Shown one piece after another: positions 23,680 to 35,237 of a stretch of 64,000 bases of DNA. Each line of letters starts with the position of its first letter. Within the stretch, counting starts at the first letter, position 1. The notes below the pieces were generated by a model. That model made no database searches. It had not been told where the DNA came from and saw only the letters and a list, made by a program, of their open reading frames with translations. Position numbers and translations under genes: made by a program. Origin of the DNA: Chamaea fasciata. Lineage: Eukaryota; Chordata; Aves; Passeriformes; Sylviidae. The DNA is taken from contig JARCOQ010000017.1 in assembly GCA_029207755.1 (NCBI GenBank), positions 11,420,945-11,484,944 on the forward strand, read 5' to 3'.

Positions 23680-23990
23680 GAATTTCAAGGCTTATTAATT
23701 CCCCTAGCTGGATTGGCTTTCCCAGTGCATCTTTGCTCCCTATTCCCTATTAACCTCCTGTAATGAAAAGGAGAAGATTTTTATCGCGGACCATTTCCGA
23801 CAGACGTACTATGCTTAATTTTCCATCATTAGGTTTAATACAAACCCAATTTCACAATTGGCTTCTCGGAGGAACCTGCAAGTAATGCCACATTTTTATC
23901 AGCCCCAATTAAAAAACATTACGAGATCCCAATTCGAGAGGGAGTCTTAAAACTAATGTGTGGTTCTGGTGCTAATTCGGGCAGGGCACA
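23680..23990. promoter_or_regulatory. Candidate conserved non-coding element
   Basis: An AT-rich, non-repetitive block with several intact CpGs (ATCGCGG, CCGACAGACG, CTCGGAGG, TTACGAGATC, TTCGAGAG) and many TAAT/ATTA homeodomain cores. CpG retention within AT-rich intron is unusual and suggests selection. Conservation cannot be measured here. Confidence 0.3.
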
Positions 23991-24330
23991 TACAGAGCAC
24001 AGGCGACTTGTAAAATGGAGCTCAGATCAGCCAGCTCCTCTGCAGGCATTTACTAATTTCTCTCTTCATCAGTTCCTTTAATTCTGTGTACTTGGCTCTC
24101 TTCTCAGAGAGATGTGTCACAGGGAGAGGTGAGAGCCAAGAAAGTGGGGGCCCCTTCTTTCCAGAGTAACTTTCCTTAAGGTAGGCACTCATGGTGTGGA
24201 GCTGGGACTAGAAGGTGCTCAGCAGCAAAGAGGGGTCTGTCTCTGGCTTTTGAGTCCACAGGGACAACTGTCTGGTCAATGAGATGAATATGGGTGCAAA
24301 TCCCGCTGATTGTAGGAACAGCTCTTGAGG

Positions 24331-24537
24331 CACAGAAGCACAGAATAGTTTGGGTTGGATGGGACCTTAAAGATCACCTCTTTCCAACCCCTGCCATGGG
24401 CAGGGACACCTTCCACTATCCCAGATTGCTCCAAGCTCCATCCAACCTGGCCCTGGACACTTCCAGGGATCCAGGGGCAGCCACAGCTTCTCTGGGTACC
24501 CTGTGCCAGGGCCTCCCCACCCTCACAGGGAAGAATG
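24331..24537 (-). mobile_element. CR1 LINE 3'-end fragment
   Basis: Starts AGAAGCACAGAATAGTTTGG, then GGACCTTAAAGATCACCTC and GCCATGGGCAGGGACACCTT, and ends CCCTCACAGGGAAGAATGC. It makes the frames around 24294-24845 look open. Confidence 0.92.
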
Positions 24538-26159
24538 CAAAGTGTGATCTGTGGCAGCACCGTTTGTGTCCTTCACCAAGTCAAAGAAAAGCATCACACA
24601 ATGTGGGGTCACGTCCCTCTCCACCCTGGGACACACAGCTGAAACTGTTCAGGCCATCACCTCCTGCAGCCCTCTGTGACAAACACATCATACATGGCAC
24701 CTCTGCTACCTGCAAAAAAATCCCAACCCCAACAACAGCAGCAGCTCTGGACTCTCAGTTTCTCCCACCAGCATTTTATCAAGGCCAAAGAAAATGGAGA
24801 GAGGGGTTTTCTGGACACAAATTGCTCTGTGTGAGCTCAGCTTAACACTTTCATGTTCTGCTAATAAGGCCTGATGCAAGTCACACCTCATCCCCTCTCC
24901 ATCTAATCACCCCGTGAGTGTGGAGCTCAGCAGGGGTAAGGAGGAGCTCAGCAGGGTGGGCACCTCTCAGAATGTGTGTGCAGGAATTTTGTGACCAATT
25001 CAAAATGCAGGTGGGAGGGGAGGGAGGTGGCAGGCAAGGGGAGGTGATCTCTCACTAGGACAGTCAATCAAAAGAGTCTTTGGAGGGCTGGCAAACAGGC
25101 CTTGCTTTTCCTTCTGTTCGCAGCTATAATGTACATCTCATTCCTTCTGGCACCATTATTACTGGGAAAGACAACAAAGATTCCAGCAAAGTCAGGCTGC
25201 TGCTTTAATTGTTGCACTAAAGTCAAATTAAAGTAATTTTCCACAGTTCCTTTTCTCTGTCTGCTTCTCACAAACGTGTCCCCAGTCCCCTGCAAATGGG
25301 GATGGCTTTGTGGGACAAATTGGCCAAGACTTTTCACTACATTTTTGGCAGTGCCTCTAAAGCATGGGTGCCTTTGGTGAGTTTTCAGTGAGAAAAGCAA
25401 ATCAGGAAAATAGGTTTTTTTTAAATGGGAAGATTGCAGGAAATAATTCACCGTAATGCTCAGAAACTACTAAACGTACAGGATCATCCATCTGGGGTTT
25501 TTTAAAAATTGTATTTTAAATGCACATTTATCCTAGTCATGTGTCCTTGTGCTTTGGATAGGAACACACACCACCATATTTCACTGCATTCCAAAGATGG
25601 AATACTGTTCCAAGAAATAATTCAAATTAAAACATTTCAAGAGGTGGTGATTCCATTCTGACCCCCAAAATTGTGGCAATGGTTAATTACCCTTGCTGTC
25701 TAAACATTTCCTAATTGCAATTTGATTTTTCTTAGCTTCGATTGCAGGCACTGAATCTTATTATACTTTCTGTTAGATTAAAGAGCCCTCTGAGCATTTG
25801 AAATCCTGACCCATGCAGGCACTGATCAAATCACTTCTTCAGTTTCTCTTTGATAAAGTAAATCAATTGAGAGCTTCTAAAGTCTCATTAGGGCAGGCTG
25901 CTCAAGGCTCCGCTTCCTTCCTAGAACAATTTCCAATTTTCCACAGTTCTCTTTGTGCAGCTGTAAATAAGGCAGGTATTCTGCATGAGGCTGGGAACAT
26001 GCTGCTCATGACAGGATTGTTTCTAGCATCAGCAGCCTGTGACAGAAAGTGTGTTGCCAGCTTGTTTGTTAACCCTTTTCAGGTTAAACACACAGTTACT
26101 CCCCATATTAAGATGTCCTTTGTCAACTCAGATGTTTTGATTCTGGAAGCTGGCATTTT

Positions 26160-26306
26160 CATGATCCCCTATCCCTGGAAGTGTCCAGGGCCAGGCTGGA
26201 TGGAGCTTGGAGCAGCCTGCTCTAGTGGGAAGTGTGCCTGCCCATGGGAGGGGACGGAAGGAGATGAGCTTTGAAGTTCCTTCCAACCCAATCCATTTTG
26301 TGATCA
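26160..26306 (+). mobile_element. CR1 LINE 3'-end fragment
   Basis: Sense orientation: GGAAGTGTCCAGGGCCAGGC, GGATGGAGCTTGGAGCAGCC, and TCCTTCCAACCCAATCCATT, ending TTTTGTGATC. Confidence 0.9.
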
Positions 26307-27704
26307 GCTTGAGCACTCACACAACACCCCGAAATTTTGTTGGAGACAGTAATTAGTGATTCCCTGTCTCTTACATAATTTGGCCGATGGGGAAACTCTT
26401 CAGGTATCTCAGCTCATGTGTTTAGTTACTGCAGATAAGCAAATGTAACAATGCTGACTTCACATATTCCCAGATTCTCCCTGCCTATGAAATGGTGCTT
26501 TTTGTGAGTGTCATTGCTGGGGAAATAATCATGAACTTGCTGAAATCAACTCTGAGGTCTTATTGTGCCAAGAAGTAACAGAGTCCAGCACGCAGGGAGG
26601 AGCTGGAGCAGAGGTCACTTCAGTGGAATCTTCCCCCATTTGATGAGCAACCCTGACAGTGAGTTATTATTGCCTGCCTGCTGCTACACCACCTTGTGTT
26701 CCGTACTTCTGTGCTACTCAGACAAGTAAAATAAATATGTTTGCCTCCACAGAAAAACTGATGAACTTCTCCATAAATGTCACAGATAAGACAAAGAGCA
26801 GCTGAGAAATTAGATTGCCAGTCTGGAAGTGGCTCCGTATGATCAGAGCCCTGTGCAACATCCCAGTAAGGCTGCTGGGAGGGCTCCTGCTCATCCAGAG
26901 CACCTTCAGGGATTAAAGCTTTAGATGAGCTTTAGATGCTTTTATAGAGATAATTTGTTTTGTAAACATAGTTAGACTGAGAAATGGATATCTGGGCACA
27001 GAGTATGATGTTGTTTCCTGACCAGAAAACTCACCCATGCCTCTCACAACTAAAAGCAAAGCTGCACTGATGTGTCACCTTCTACATATGGAGAAGCTTC
27101 TCTCAGAACTTTTGCTTTAATGTCCATAAATTCCTCCTGTGACTGAAATGACAGGGCTATCATATCTGCCTATATTTTTTACTCTCTTAGCCTTGGCAAG
27201 TGATAAGATGCGATACGACACCCTTTGCACAAAATAAATTATCTTTTGAGTGGTGTTTGTGATGGATTTAATTACACCCAGAGCCAGTCTCTCCACACTA
27301 GAGCAAAGGCTGTCAATTCTCTGACATCTTCCAAGGGTGACTAGAGCATGGCTAATACCTCTTCCCCTTACACCAGGGATATGGTGCAAGATGAAAAATA
27401 ATTTGCTTTTTTGTGTGTGTCAAGGCTTTATTATATGATAAATACCCAGCTCTAGTATTCTATCTACAATACCAACAGTGGTACGGCAAATCAAAGGCAA
27501 AACATCATTTATCTAATGATATCAAGTGAGCTCTGAAAGGGCACATTCCTTAGCAAAGCCTTCTGACAGCAGCCTTGACACAGCAGAGGGTGCACCTTCC
27601 AATTCAAAGGCATGAAGAAGCCACACCTCCAAAATATTTTTAAAAAGTAAGAAATTTTTTTCTAGATTCTAGAACTTTGTAAGAATTGCTTGGTTAACAC
27701 CAAG

Positions 27705-27806
27705 TATAAGAGTATTCTAATCTTATAAGAGCATTCTAGTAAGAATATTAGAATATTCTAATATTGTAAGAGTATTCTTACATAAGAGTATTCTGATCTT
27801 ATAAAA
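27705..27806. repeat. Degenerate AT-rich tandem repeat
   Basis: Repeated variants of TAAGAGTATTCTAATCTTAT, some inverted (AGAATATTAGAATATTCTAA), run across about 100 bp. Confidence 0.8.
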
Positions 27807-30146
27807 ACTATTATATACACTTTTTTCCATCAGATAGTATAGAAGAAAATCCTGTTAAAGATGCAAAGAAGATGCTTTGGTGAGGAGGGCAATGATTTGG
27901 GGTTTTTTGTTACAAATGTAACTGTGAAGCTCTTTGGATGTGTGGACCTCACCAAGCCAAATCTCTCTTTGCCTCCTCGGTGAAAAGAGGTTGCCAGATC
28001 AACCCACCTTCCAGAGAAATTCAGTTCCATCTGGAAAACAACTGGAAACTTCAAAACAGCACATGAAACTACAAGCCACTAAAGACTGGAAGAGAGGATT
28101 TTCCAGTTCTGCAGGCAGGAAGAAATGTAAGAGAAATTCAGCTCAGTGCCAGCCTGCAAAGGTCTTTGTTGCTCACTCTGCTCCTGGCCAACCTCAGCAC
28201 AGACAAGTGCTGGGAAAACTTCTCCCACAGCTCCTTATTAGAGCCTGACTCGGCCTGGGAGGCTTCAGATGCAATTGAGCAGGTCAAGCCATTGAATTTT
28301 TGAGCATCCATTGCAGAAAAATAACTCATCACACAACTTAAGAAGTCGGTGATGGAGGCACCTGTTAAAGCAGCAATACTGACTTCTTAACATCTTTGAG
28401 TTAATCAAACTAGGTTGGGGATGTACACAGAGCAGACTGGTCAAGGGTGGGCAAAAAAGCTACAGACAGCTAAAATCCATGGAAAATTTATACGTCTTTC
28501 CTAGCACAGACAGTCTTTTGTCTGAGACTTTGTGTCAGAGAGCTCTCTGCTTGTTGTGCCCATCTGCAAGGCACTAAAACCCCTGTCCTCTCTGGAGGGT
28601 GGCGACTATTGTGAGGATCCTCATGAGCAGCTGGAATAAGAACACGGTCAAATGTCCTTTCCTGCTGCCAGGAGATGCCAATGGATGCAAGGGAAAGAAA
28701 TGCTGGTTCCCCCTGAAGAGACTGCCCTGATGAGATCTCCTGAACATCTTAAAGAGCTATTGGACATGTATCTTTTCCCCAAAAAATAATCCCTAAGGCT
28801 GTGCTACCTCATCTTTAAGTGGAAATCTATCTCATTTATTTTTTAGTGTTAGATATCCCCTTCTCTAGTGAAGATGTTTGAGCAAAACATTTAAAATCCA
28901 GAGCTGTCCACAACTGGAAGAGAAAATGACTTCACTAAAAAAATGCATTAATAAAAAGCATTAATCAGCAATTGGGGTGGAGGCAAATCCCAAATCTCCT
29001 GTATCTTACATGTTACAGCCAAGCCTAGGGAGCCATGCAATACTGCAAATATAGAACATTTATTAGGAGAAGGAATAATAGATGGGAACAAACAGTACTG
29101 AATTGCTGGTACAGACATTGGTAGTGGCATGACTGATCCCTTTTCAAGATATGTTTTTCTTTCCTGCGAATTAATATTAATAAACATCAAAAATTAAACT
29201 TATTTTGCTCATACAGCAACATTCAACAATCTGATGGATTTGTATGAGAAACCAGAACGCCAAGGTTTTAATTTGTCTGCAAGCCACAAGATTGAAATTT
29301 CTCCAATGTCAGGGGCTGTTTCACAGGCTGTTAAATTCAGGTGGAACTGGGACAGTGACCAGTCTGTGTAATTCATGTCTTAAAAGTGCTCTATACTTAA
29401 CTTCTCAAGTGTGAAACAGGGATATCAATTCTTACTCAGATATAGTGCTTAGCAAAAAATTGAAATAGTTTTGAATACATAAGCACAAGGCTGGTTAGAT
29501 TCCTACTTCCTCTTGTTCATCTGTAAAACTTGGGGGCTTTTTCTTTGCCAGGAGAAACACAGAGGGAAGCTGTTCGTTGCTCCTTGAGCTTCAGAGTACC
29601 AAGAGTGCAGTTCACACCTTCATTCCATCAGGGCAGAGGGGGGAAAACAGCTCCCCAAAGAATGGCTGGGTTTTCCCAGATGCCAAACAGACTGAGAGAG
29701 TTTGACACCTTCCATCAAACTGCAGGTCAAGGCCCTGTTTCTAAAGTACAGCCAAAAGAGAACCCTGCCTTCAGGCTTTTCTGTTGATGACACTGAGTGT
29801 CTGGGAAATGAGAACAAACCTTCTGGGAAGTGGACTCCTTTCCTTCCCCACCCTCACCCCTTGCCATCAGCATTTTGGCAGGCAGCAGGATGGGTGTGTG
29901 CTGTAGCAGCCCCTCCAAGCCTCTGTGCCAGGCTGCAAACCAAGGAACAGCCACTGGTTGTCATTTCTTCCTGGTCTAACTGTAGCCCTTCCACGTGTTC
30001 TGAGTGATGTTTGAAGCAGTCACGGTAGATTACTGTGTCTGCAAGGAACATTTACTGTAGATAATCCAAAATGACAAACCTCACTGGCTAGATTCTGATC
30101 ACCACACATCATCGTTCTGCTCCATAGCAGAGGAATTCATCAATCA

Positions 30147-30365
30147 GAGAATCAGAGTGGTTTGGGTGAGAAGGGAACTCAAAGACCATCTGGTGCCAGT
30201 CCCCTGTCATGGCCAGGGGCAGCTTCCACTGTCCCAGGGTGCTCCAAGCCCCGTCCAACCTGGCCTTGGACACTTCCAGGGATCCAGGGGCAGCCACAGC
30301 TTCTCTGGGCACCCTGTGCCAGGGCCTCCCCACCCTCACAGGGGAGAATTTCTTTCTGATATCTC
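30147..30365 (-). mobile_element. CR1 LINE 3'-end fragment
   Basis: Starts AGAATCAGAGTGGTTTGGG, passes through GGGATCCAGGGGCAGCCACA, and ends GAATTTCTTTCTGATATCTC. A second copy in opposite orientation begins about 330 bp further on. Confidence 0.92.
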
Positions 30366-30689
30366 TTACAGCCACAGAACAGCCTCTGCCTCTCAGGACC
30401 TGTCTGATTGTTATCCTCTCAAATCCATACCTGACTGCCTGAAAGATTTAGCTTTTAACCCTCAGCACACACAGAATCAGCTGGAGCCACTTCCCCAAAC
30501 CCAGCCAGGAATCCCTCCAAATAACCTTTATACATGTAACTTTACCCAAAACTGCAGGCAGACATGCAAATCCTCACTTCAATTTGCAACCCTTGAGGCA
30601 GGTACAGCCCAGCCTCACACAGAACAAGGAGGTGATTTTACATGGAAACAGGGTAATTCAGACTAGAAACAAAGAAGAAACTTTATATA

Positions 30690-30875
30690 AAAAGGTGAGG
30701 CACTGGCACAGATTTCCCAGAGGGGTGGAAGATGCCCCATGTCTGGAAACCTTCCAGGTCAGGCTGGATGGGGCTCTGAGCAATCTGGTCTGTAGGAAAT
30801 CCTGCTCATGGCAGGGAATTGGCCTAGAGAGCCTTTAAAGGTCCCTTGAACCCAAAGTATTCCGTGGTTCTGTTT
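30690..30875 (+). mobile_element. CR1 LINE 3'-end fragment
   Basis: Sense orientation: GGCACTGGCACAGATTTCCC, GGTCAGGCTGGATGGGGCTC, and AAAGGTCCCTTGAACCCAAA, ending GTGGTTCTGT. Confidence 0.9.
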
Positions 30876-33164
30876 CAGCTGCACAGGCACAGCCACCTGC
30901 AGGAGTCAGAACCAAACCGAAGGCAAGGCAGAATGTGGAAATGTGGCCCAGAACCCCAAATATTAATGAAAAGAAACAACGTGTACTTGAAGAAATGACT
31001 AAACCTTAATTACTGATTTTTTTTCCCTTTGAAAGCCATTAAAAGCAATAACAAAACATGAATGAACCAAAGGCTTTCTGATTAACACACGACCACAGGA
31101 TTAGCTCTGATTTTTGGAAGCCAAACACTTGACAGAGTTATTCTCATGGCACAGAGAGCATGTTTGCTCTCCAGCTCAGCCCAGCACACCATACCTGTCC
31201 TCTTACCTAACAGCGTGGTCGATGGGACGGTGTCTGATGAAACTTTGGGATGGAATTCCGTTCACCCACACGACAGGGATCAATGGAAATCAACAGAGGA
31301 TCAACAGGAAAAGAAAAGTTACAGAAAATGAAAACAAGGTTAGCTGTGTCTCACACTCAGAAGCCTCGGTCTATTATAGGTTATATTGGGTAATGTACAA
31401 AAGCAAAGAAAATTTAGGAATGAAAGAAAAGTCTGGCACTAGTACCTGAGTAGTAGGAATTCAACATAGATTTGCTCTGAAGGGTTTTGCTTTGGACAGA
31501 AAATGAACAAGGAGAGGGTGATGCTAGGTAGGAAAGACATAAGGAAAAGACTTTAGACATATATTAAGAGAGAGAAAGAGAACAGGGAGAATGTTCCTCA
31601 AAGAACACAGTAATATGGGATATATAAGGCTTATCAAAATGAATTATATTTTTCATTTCAACATGCATATTACATTTATTACATTGTCATCATGATGGAT
31701 TTTCTTTAATATTGGCACTCCAGACCCCAAATATAGGATTATAGTTACTGTAAATCAATATGTTCCTAAACAGGATACACACAGAGCTACATTCATAGGT
31801 TCATATTCTAAATGTTCTTTTTTTTTAAACCAAAGGAGCAAAGTTAGGGTTTTGTTTCTAAGGGGAAATTCCTCAAAAATGAACCCCAACATACAAACTA
31901 CAGGGAATCAGCACTGACAGTAAAATAAACCTACTCAAACACAATGTACCACAAAAATGCACAGGTGGGTGTAGCATTTTTTTTTTTGGTTAAAACATTA
32001 CAAGTTTACAACAAGGGACTTGTTCTTCAACCCAGGACTGTTCATAGCAAATCCTATAATCCCTTCCCCTGAGAGCTGGGTTCTTTCTGCAGGACAAGCC
32101 TCCTTGCCTTCTCCCATTACGGCATTAGCTTTCTCTGGATGAGAACCCACAAATTTCCATATTAATCAAATCAAGTATTTCCATATTAATCAAATATTTT
32201 TTTTGAAAGGAGGAAGGGCTCAGCGTCTTCGTGGTAGATTCTTGTCTTGATAGTAAATTTATGAGGCTGGTTTATACCTACAACAGCAAACATGCACATT
32301 CTTATGGTAATCCATCATTTTTGAAGGCGTATTCTGTTGTTATCACTCTGCATTCACTCTCAGAGTTACAGGCATTTATTTATCTCCTCCTCAGAATGTT
32401 GGGAAACAAGCTAATACAAATCTCAGTACATCAGAAAGATGACAACAGATAACACAGGAAAAACTATTCCATAGCCCAACAGAAGTAGATAAAACTCAGT
32501 GTACATCAAAGTAATTTCAGAAGCAATTTTTTTTGTATCTATGGAGCAAACACTGCTTAAAATTTTGAAGTTATTCTGTGGGGAAACCCAAAGAAGTCAC
32601 TGGTCTAGGGAGTTTCATAAAGTCAGAATTACCTCCTGAGCAGTTTATAATATCTAGTTCATGGACTTGCTCTTGTTCTGCATCCTCACACCGTATTTTC
32701 AGACCTACATGACTTGGAAACACATTAAATCAAATTCCTCACGGTTTGGTCTGCTGGAGCTCTGCCCCAGCTGCCTTAAGTCAGGAAGTTCCTCTGCTTT
32801 GGGGCCTCTTACACCTTTCTGTTGTTTGTCAGCCTAGATCAGACCCTTCTCTCACCACTCTTAGGACATGGACAGGGTGCCAGAGAACATAAAATAAGAT
32901 CTGAACAGGGCAATTGGTTTGCCCAGTGTCACAGAGCAAAACAACATTCAGGGCTTGGGGCAAGACTCAAGTTTTTCTGGAATTTGGGAGTATAAGAGAG
33001 CTCATAGGGCCATACTGCCTTTCCAGAGCTGCTGAGGATGAATTACCAGATAAAACACCTCATGTCAGTTTGATTAAAAATGTTACCAACTGAGGTTTAT
33101 GACATGAGCTGTGTTTGTGACACAGGGATGTGACTTCTAGATTCAGATTAAAAAGGAGGGAAAA

Positions 33165-33290
33165 AACCCCAAACAAACATAACCAAAACCAAGAAAAAAC
33201 CCAGCCCAAAACCAAAACAAATGAAAAACCCAACCAAAAAACTAAACCAAAACAAAAATCTCCCAAAACCCACAAACACAAAAGAGAAGT
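33165..33290. repeat. A/C-rich low-complexity tract
   Basis: The plus strand is almost only A and C (repeated CCAAAAC, AACCAAA). The complementary strand is G/T-rich and gives artificial open frames rich in Phe, Gly and Trp. Confidence 0.85.
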
Positions 33291-35196
33291 TTCTTAAAAC
33301 TTTGGAGAACTTATTCCTGAAATCAGCCAGGTTGTCTAATGAGATGTATACACAGTGCTGCTTTCTAACTAGCATTTTTAACAGATAGCCGGGTCTGTAA
33401 TCAAAGGAAACACGTCCAGAGAGGATTTCACATCAGGGTAGAGATTAAGACTTCATTAAAAATTCTCTTTGTGCTCCCTGGAGTGGCACGTGAGGCCACA
33501 CAGATCCCTCCAGTCATGCAGAGTGGGGAAGGCTCCTTCCTATTCTGAAAATTATTCTTTAATTTTTATAATATTTCCTAAGCTAGCAAACCCCACAAAA
33601 ATCCCATTGAAGCCAGTAAAAGGGATCTTAGCATATTCTCCTTTTATGCCTTTGACAAAATGTGGGTTTGTTTTTTATTTTTAAATTATTTTAAGATTTT
33701 TTTGTTTTACTAAAGGAAACATCTCATGTCCCTGATGCTACAAGTCCTTAGACTGCATTTAGCAGGTCCCCTAATTATGAGTGAAAATGATCTATGGGGC
33801 AGAAGGAAGAACTATAGCTCGCAGTGTTTGTCTTTTATAAAGACCTTTGCATCTCAGTGATCACAGACTCATCGGAGGATTGTGGAAAGGTGTGAATTTT
33901 GATGGTTTTTGGTACCAATTGATCCTTTAAACCCTGAGTGCCACTTGCCTACACCTCCCTCTCATCTTCTTGTTCTCCTAAGTGAAATCACATTGCCTTG
34001 GCAGCTTCTGGTAGTGGTTCCTACTGCAAAACTCAGCTCCCCCACTAAGATGTTCTGCCTAAAGTACTAAAGCCACTCCTTCATCTGTGTCAGTGTCCCT
34101 CCTGAAGGGTGTCTGGAGAGCTCTCTCCCCCAGACTGAGATGTCACACAGGCAAACCTTAATAAACACTTAATAAATGACTCTCCAGCAAAACTGGCTGC
34201 ATTTTAATGGGTTAAAGACTCAGAATCAAATGGCTCCTGCCAGAATCCCTGCAAGGATGTCAGGATGGTTGTGCTGGGGACAGGGAACCCTCCTGGACAG
34301 GGCTGGTCTACGGCTCCTGAGCACTGCAAAGCCAGAAGAGCAATTGCTTTGTGCAGGAACATCATGAGTGCATCCCTGCTGAGCTGATCCACTGCTGCTT
34401 GTCCCACCACTGCCCAACTGCCCGTGATTTCTGTGTGGTGACAGCCCCCTGCACACCCTTCTGGTCAGTGCAGACACTGGGGGGCAAATTTAGCTCCTCT
34501 TTGCTTCCACTGCCCATCTTGTTCCATAATAACCCCGAGCCAAGGTCTACAGGTGGCTGTGCTGCTTCCCAACATTCCTGCACTGCCAGGGCCATCGTCT
34601 GCCTTTAATGGAATTAGGTTATATTGTTATCTTAAAAAACCCAAGACAATTTGAGAAAATGAACAACTGTGATTGTTCATAATTGCTGAGTAAAAGCAGA
34701 CAAGCTGGAACAGCCATAGACCAATCTCTGTTCCAGCAAACACCTTCCCTGAGTCTGTGGAGTGCCAGAGACAGAGGCTGAGTCCAAAAAAACTCTAATT
34801 TCAACACCTGTATGTGTCAGTGAGAATCTAGGATAACAACTAATGCTGCAGAATGGAAAGGGAGGTGAGGGGCTTTGCTTCAGGGCAGGAGAGATAAATG
34901 CCCAGTTCTCTTCCTCTTTTCAGCAAGGCCTGAGGTCCTGATGCCTCACCAGAAAACAAGGGGCTGATAAGGGCAGCTGTTCATTTTTTATCTCCTTCAT
35001 GGTGCAGGGCATCAGGCAGCACCCTTGAAAGTGGGACTTTTAAATCTAAGTGATTTCAAAAAATAGTCCTGTGTGGTGACAGGGCAGTGAGAGAGGTAAG
35101 CAGGAGGATGGACAGGACTCACCCAGGAGCAGACCAGCAGCCAACTGGAGAGAGCATGGGAAAAGAAAAGCTTCTTCTTTTTTTTTTTTTTTCAAG

Positions 35197-35237
35197 TTCA
35201 GTGAGTGCCTACTTTCAGTGAGTAGGCACTCACTGAA
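35197..35237. repeat. Perfect 17-bp inverted repeat (hairpin)
   Basis: Arms 35197-35213 (TTCAGTGAGTGCCTACT) and 35221-35237 are perfect reverse complements with a 7-nt loop. The loop plus first arm 2 bases repeat TTCAGTGAG directly. A poly-T tract lies immediately to the left. Confidence 0.95.

Noticed and set aside
24294..24845. 183-codon plus-strand open frame
   Set aside because: It largely overlaps a CR1 LINE 3'-end fragment and has no independent domain.
30157..30666. 169-codon plus-strand open frame
   Set aside because: The first half is an antisense CR1 3' end, and similar frames recur in other CR1 copies.
33060..33375. Overlapping minus-strand frames rich in Phe, Gly and Trp
   Set aside because: They are translations of the A/C-rich low-complexity tract.
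35161..35237. Intrinsic terminator (hairpin next to a T run)
   Set aside because: The organism is a vertebrate, so a bacterial-type terminator does not apply. The T run is an intronic homopolymer.
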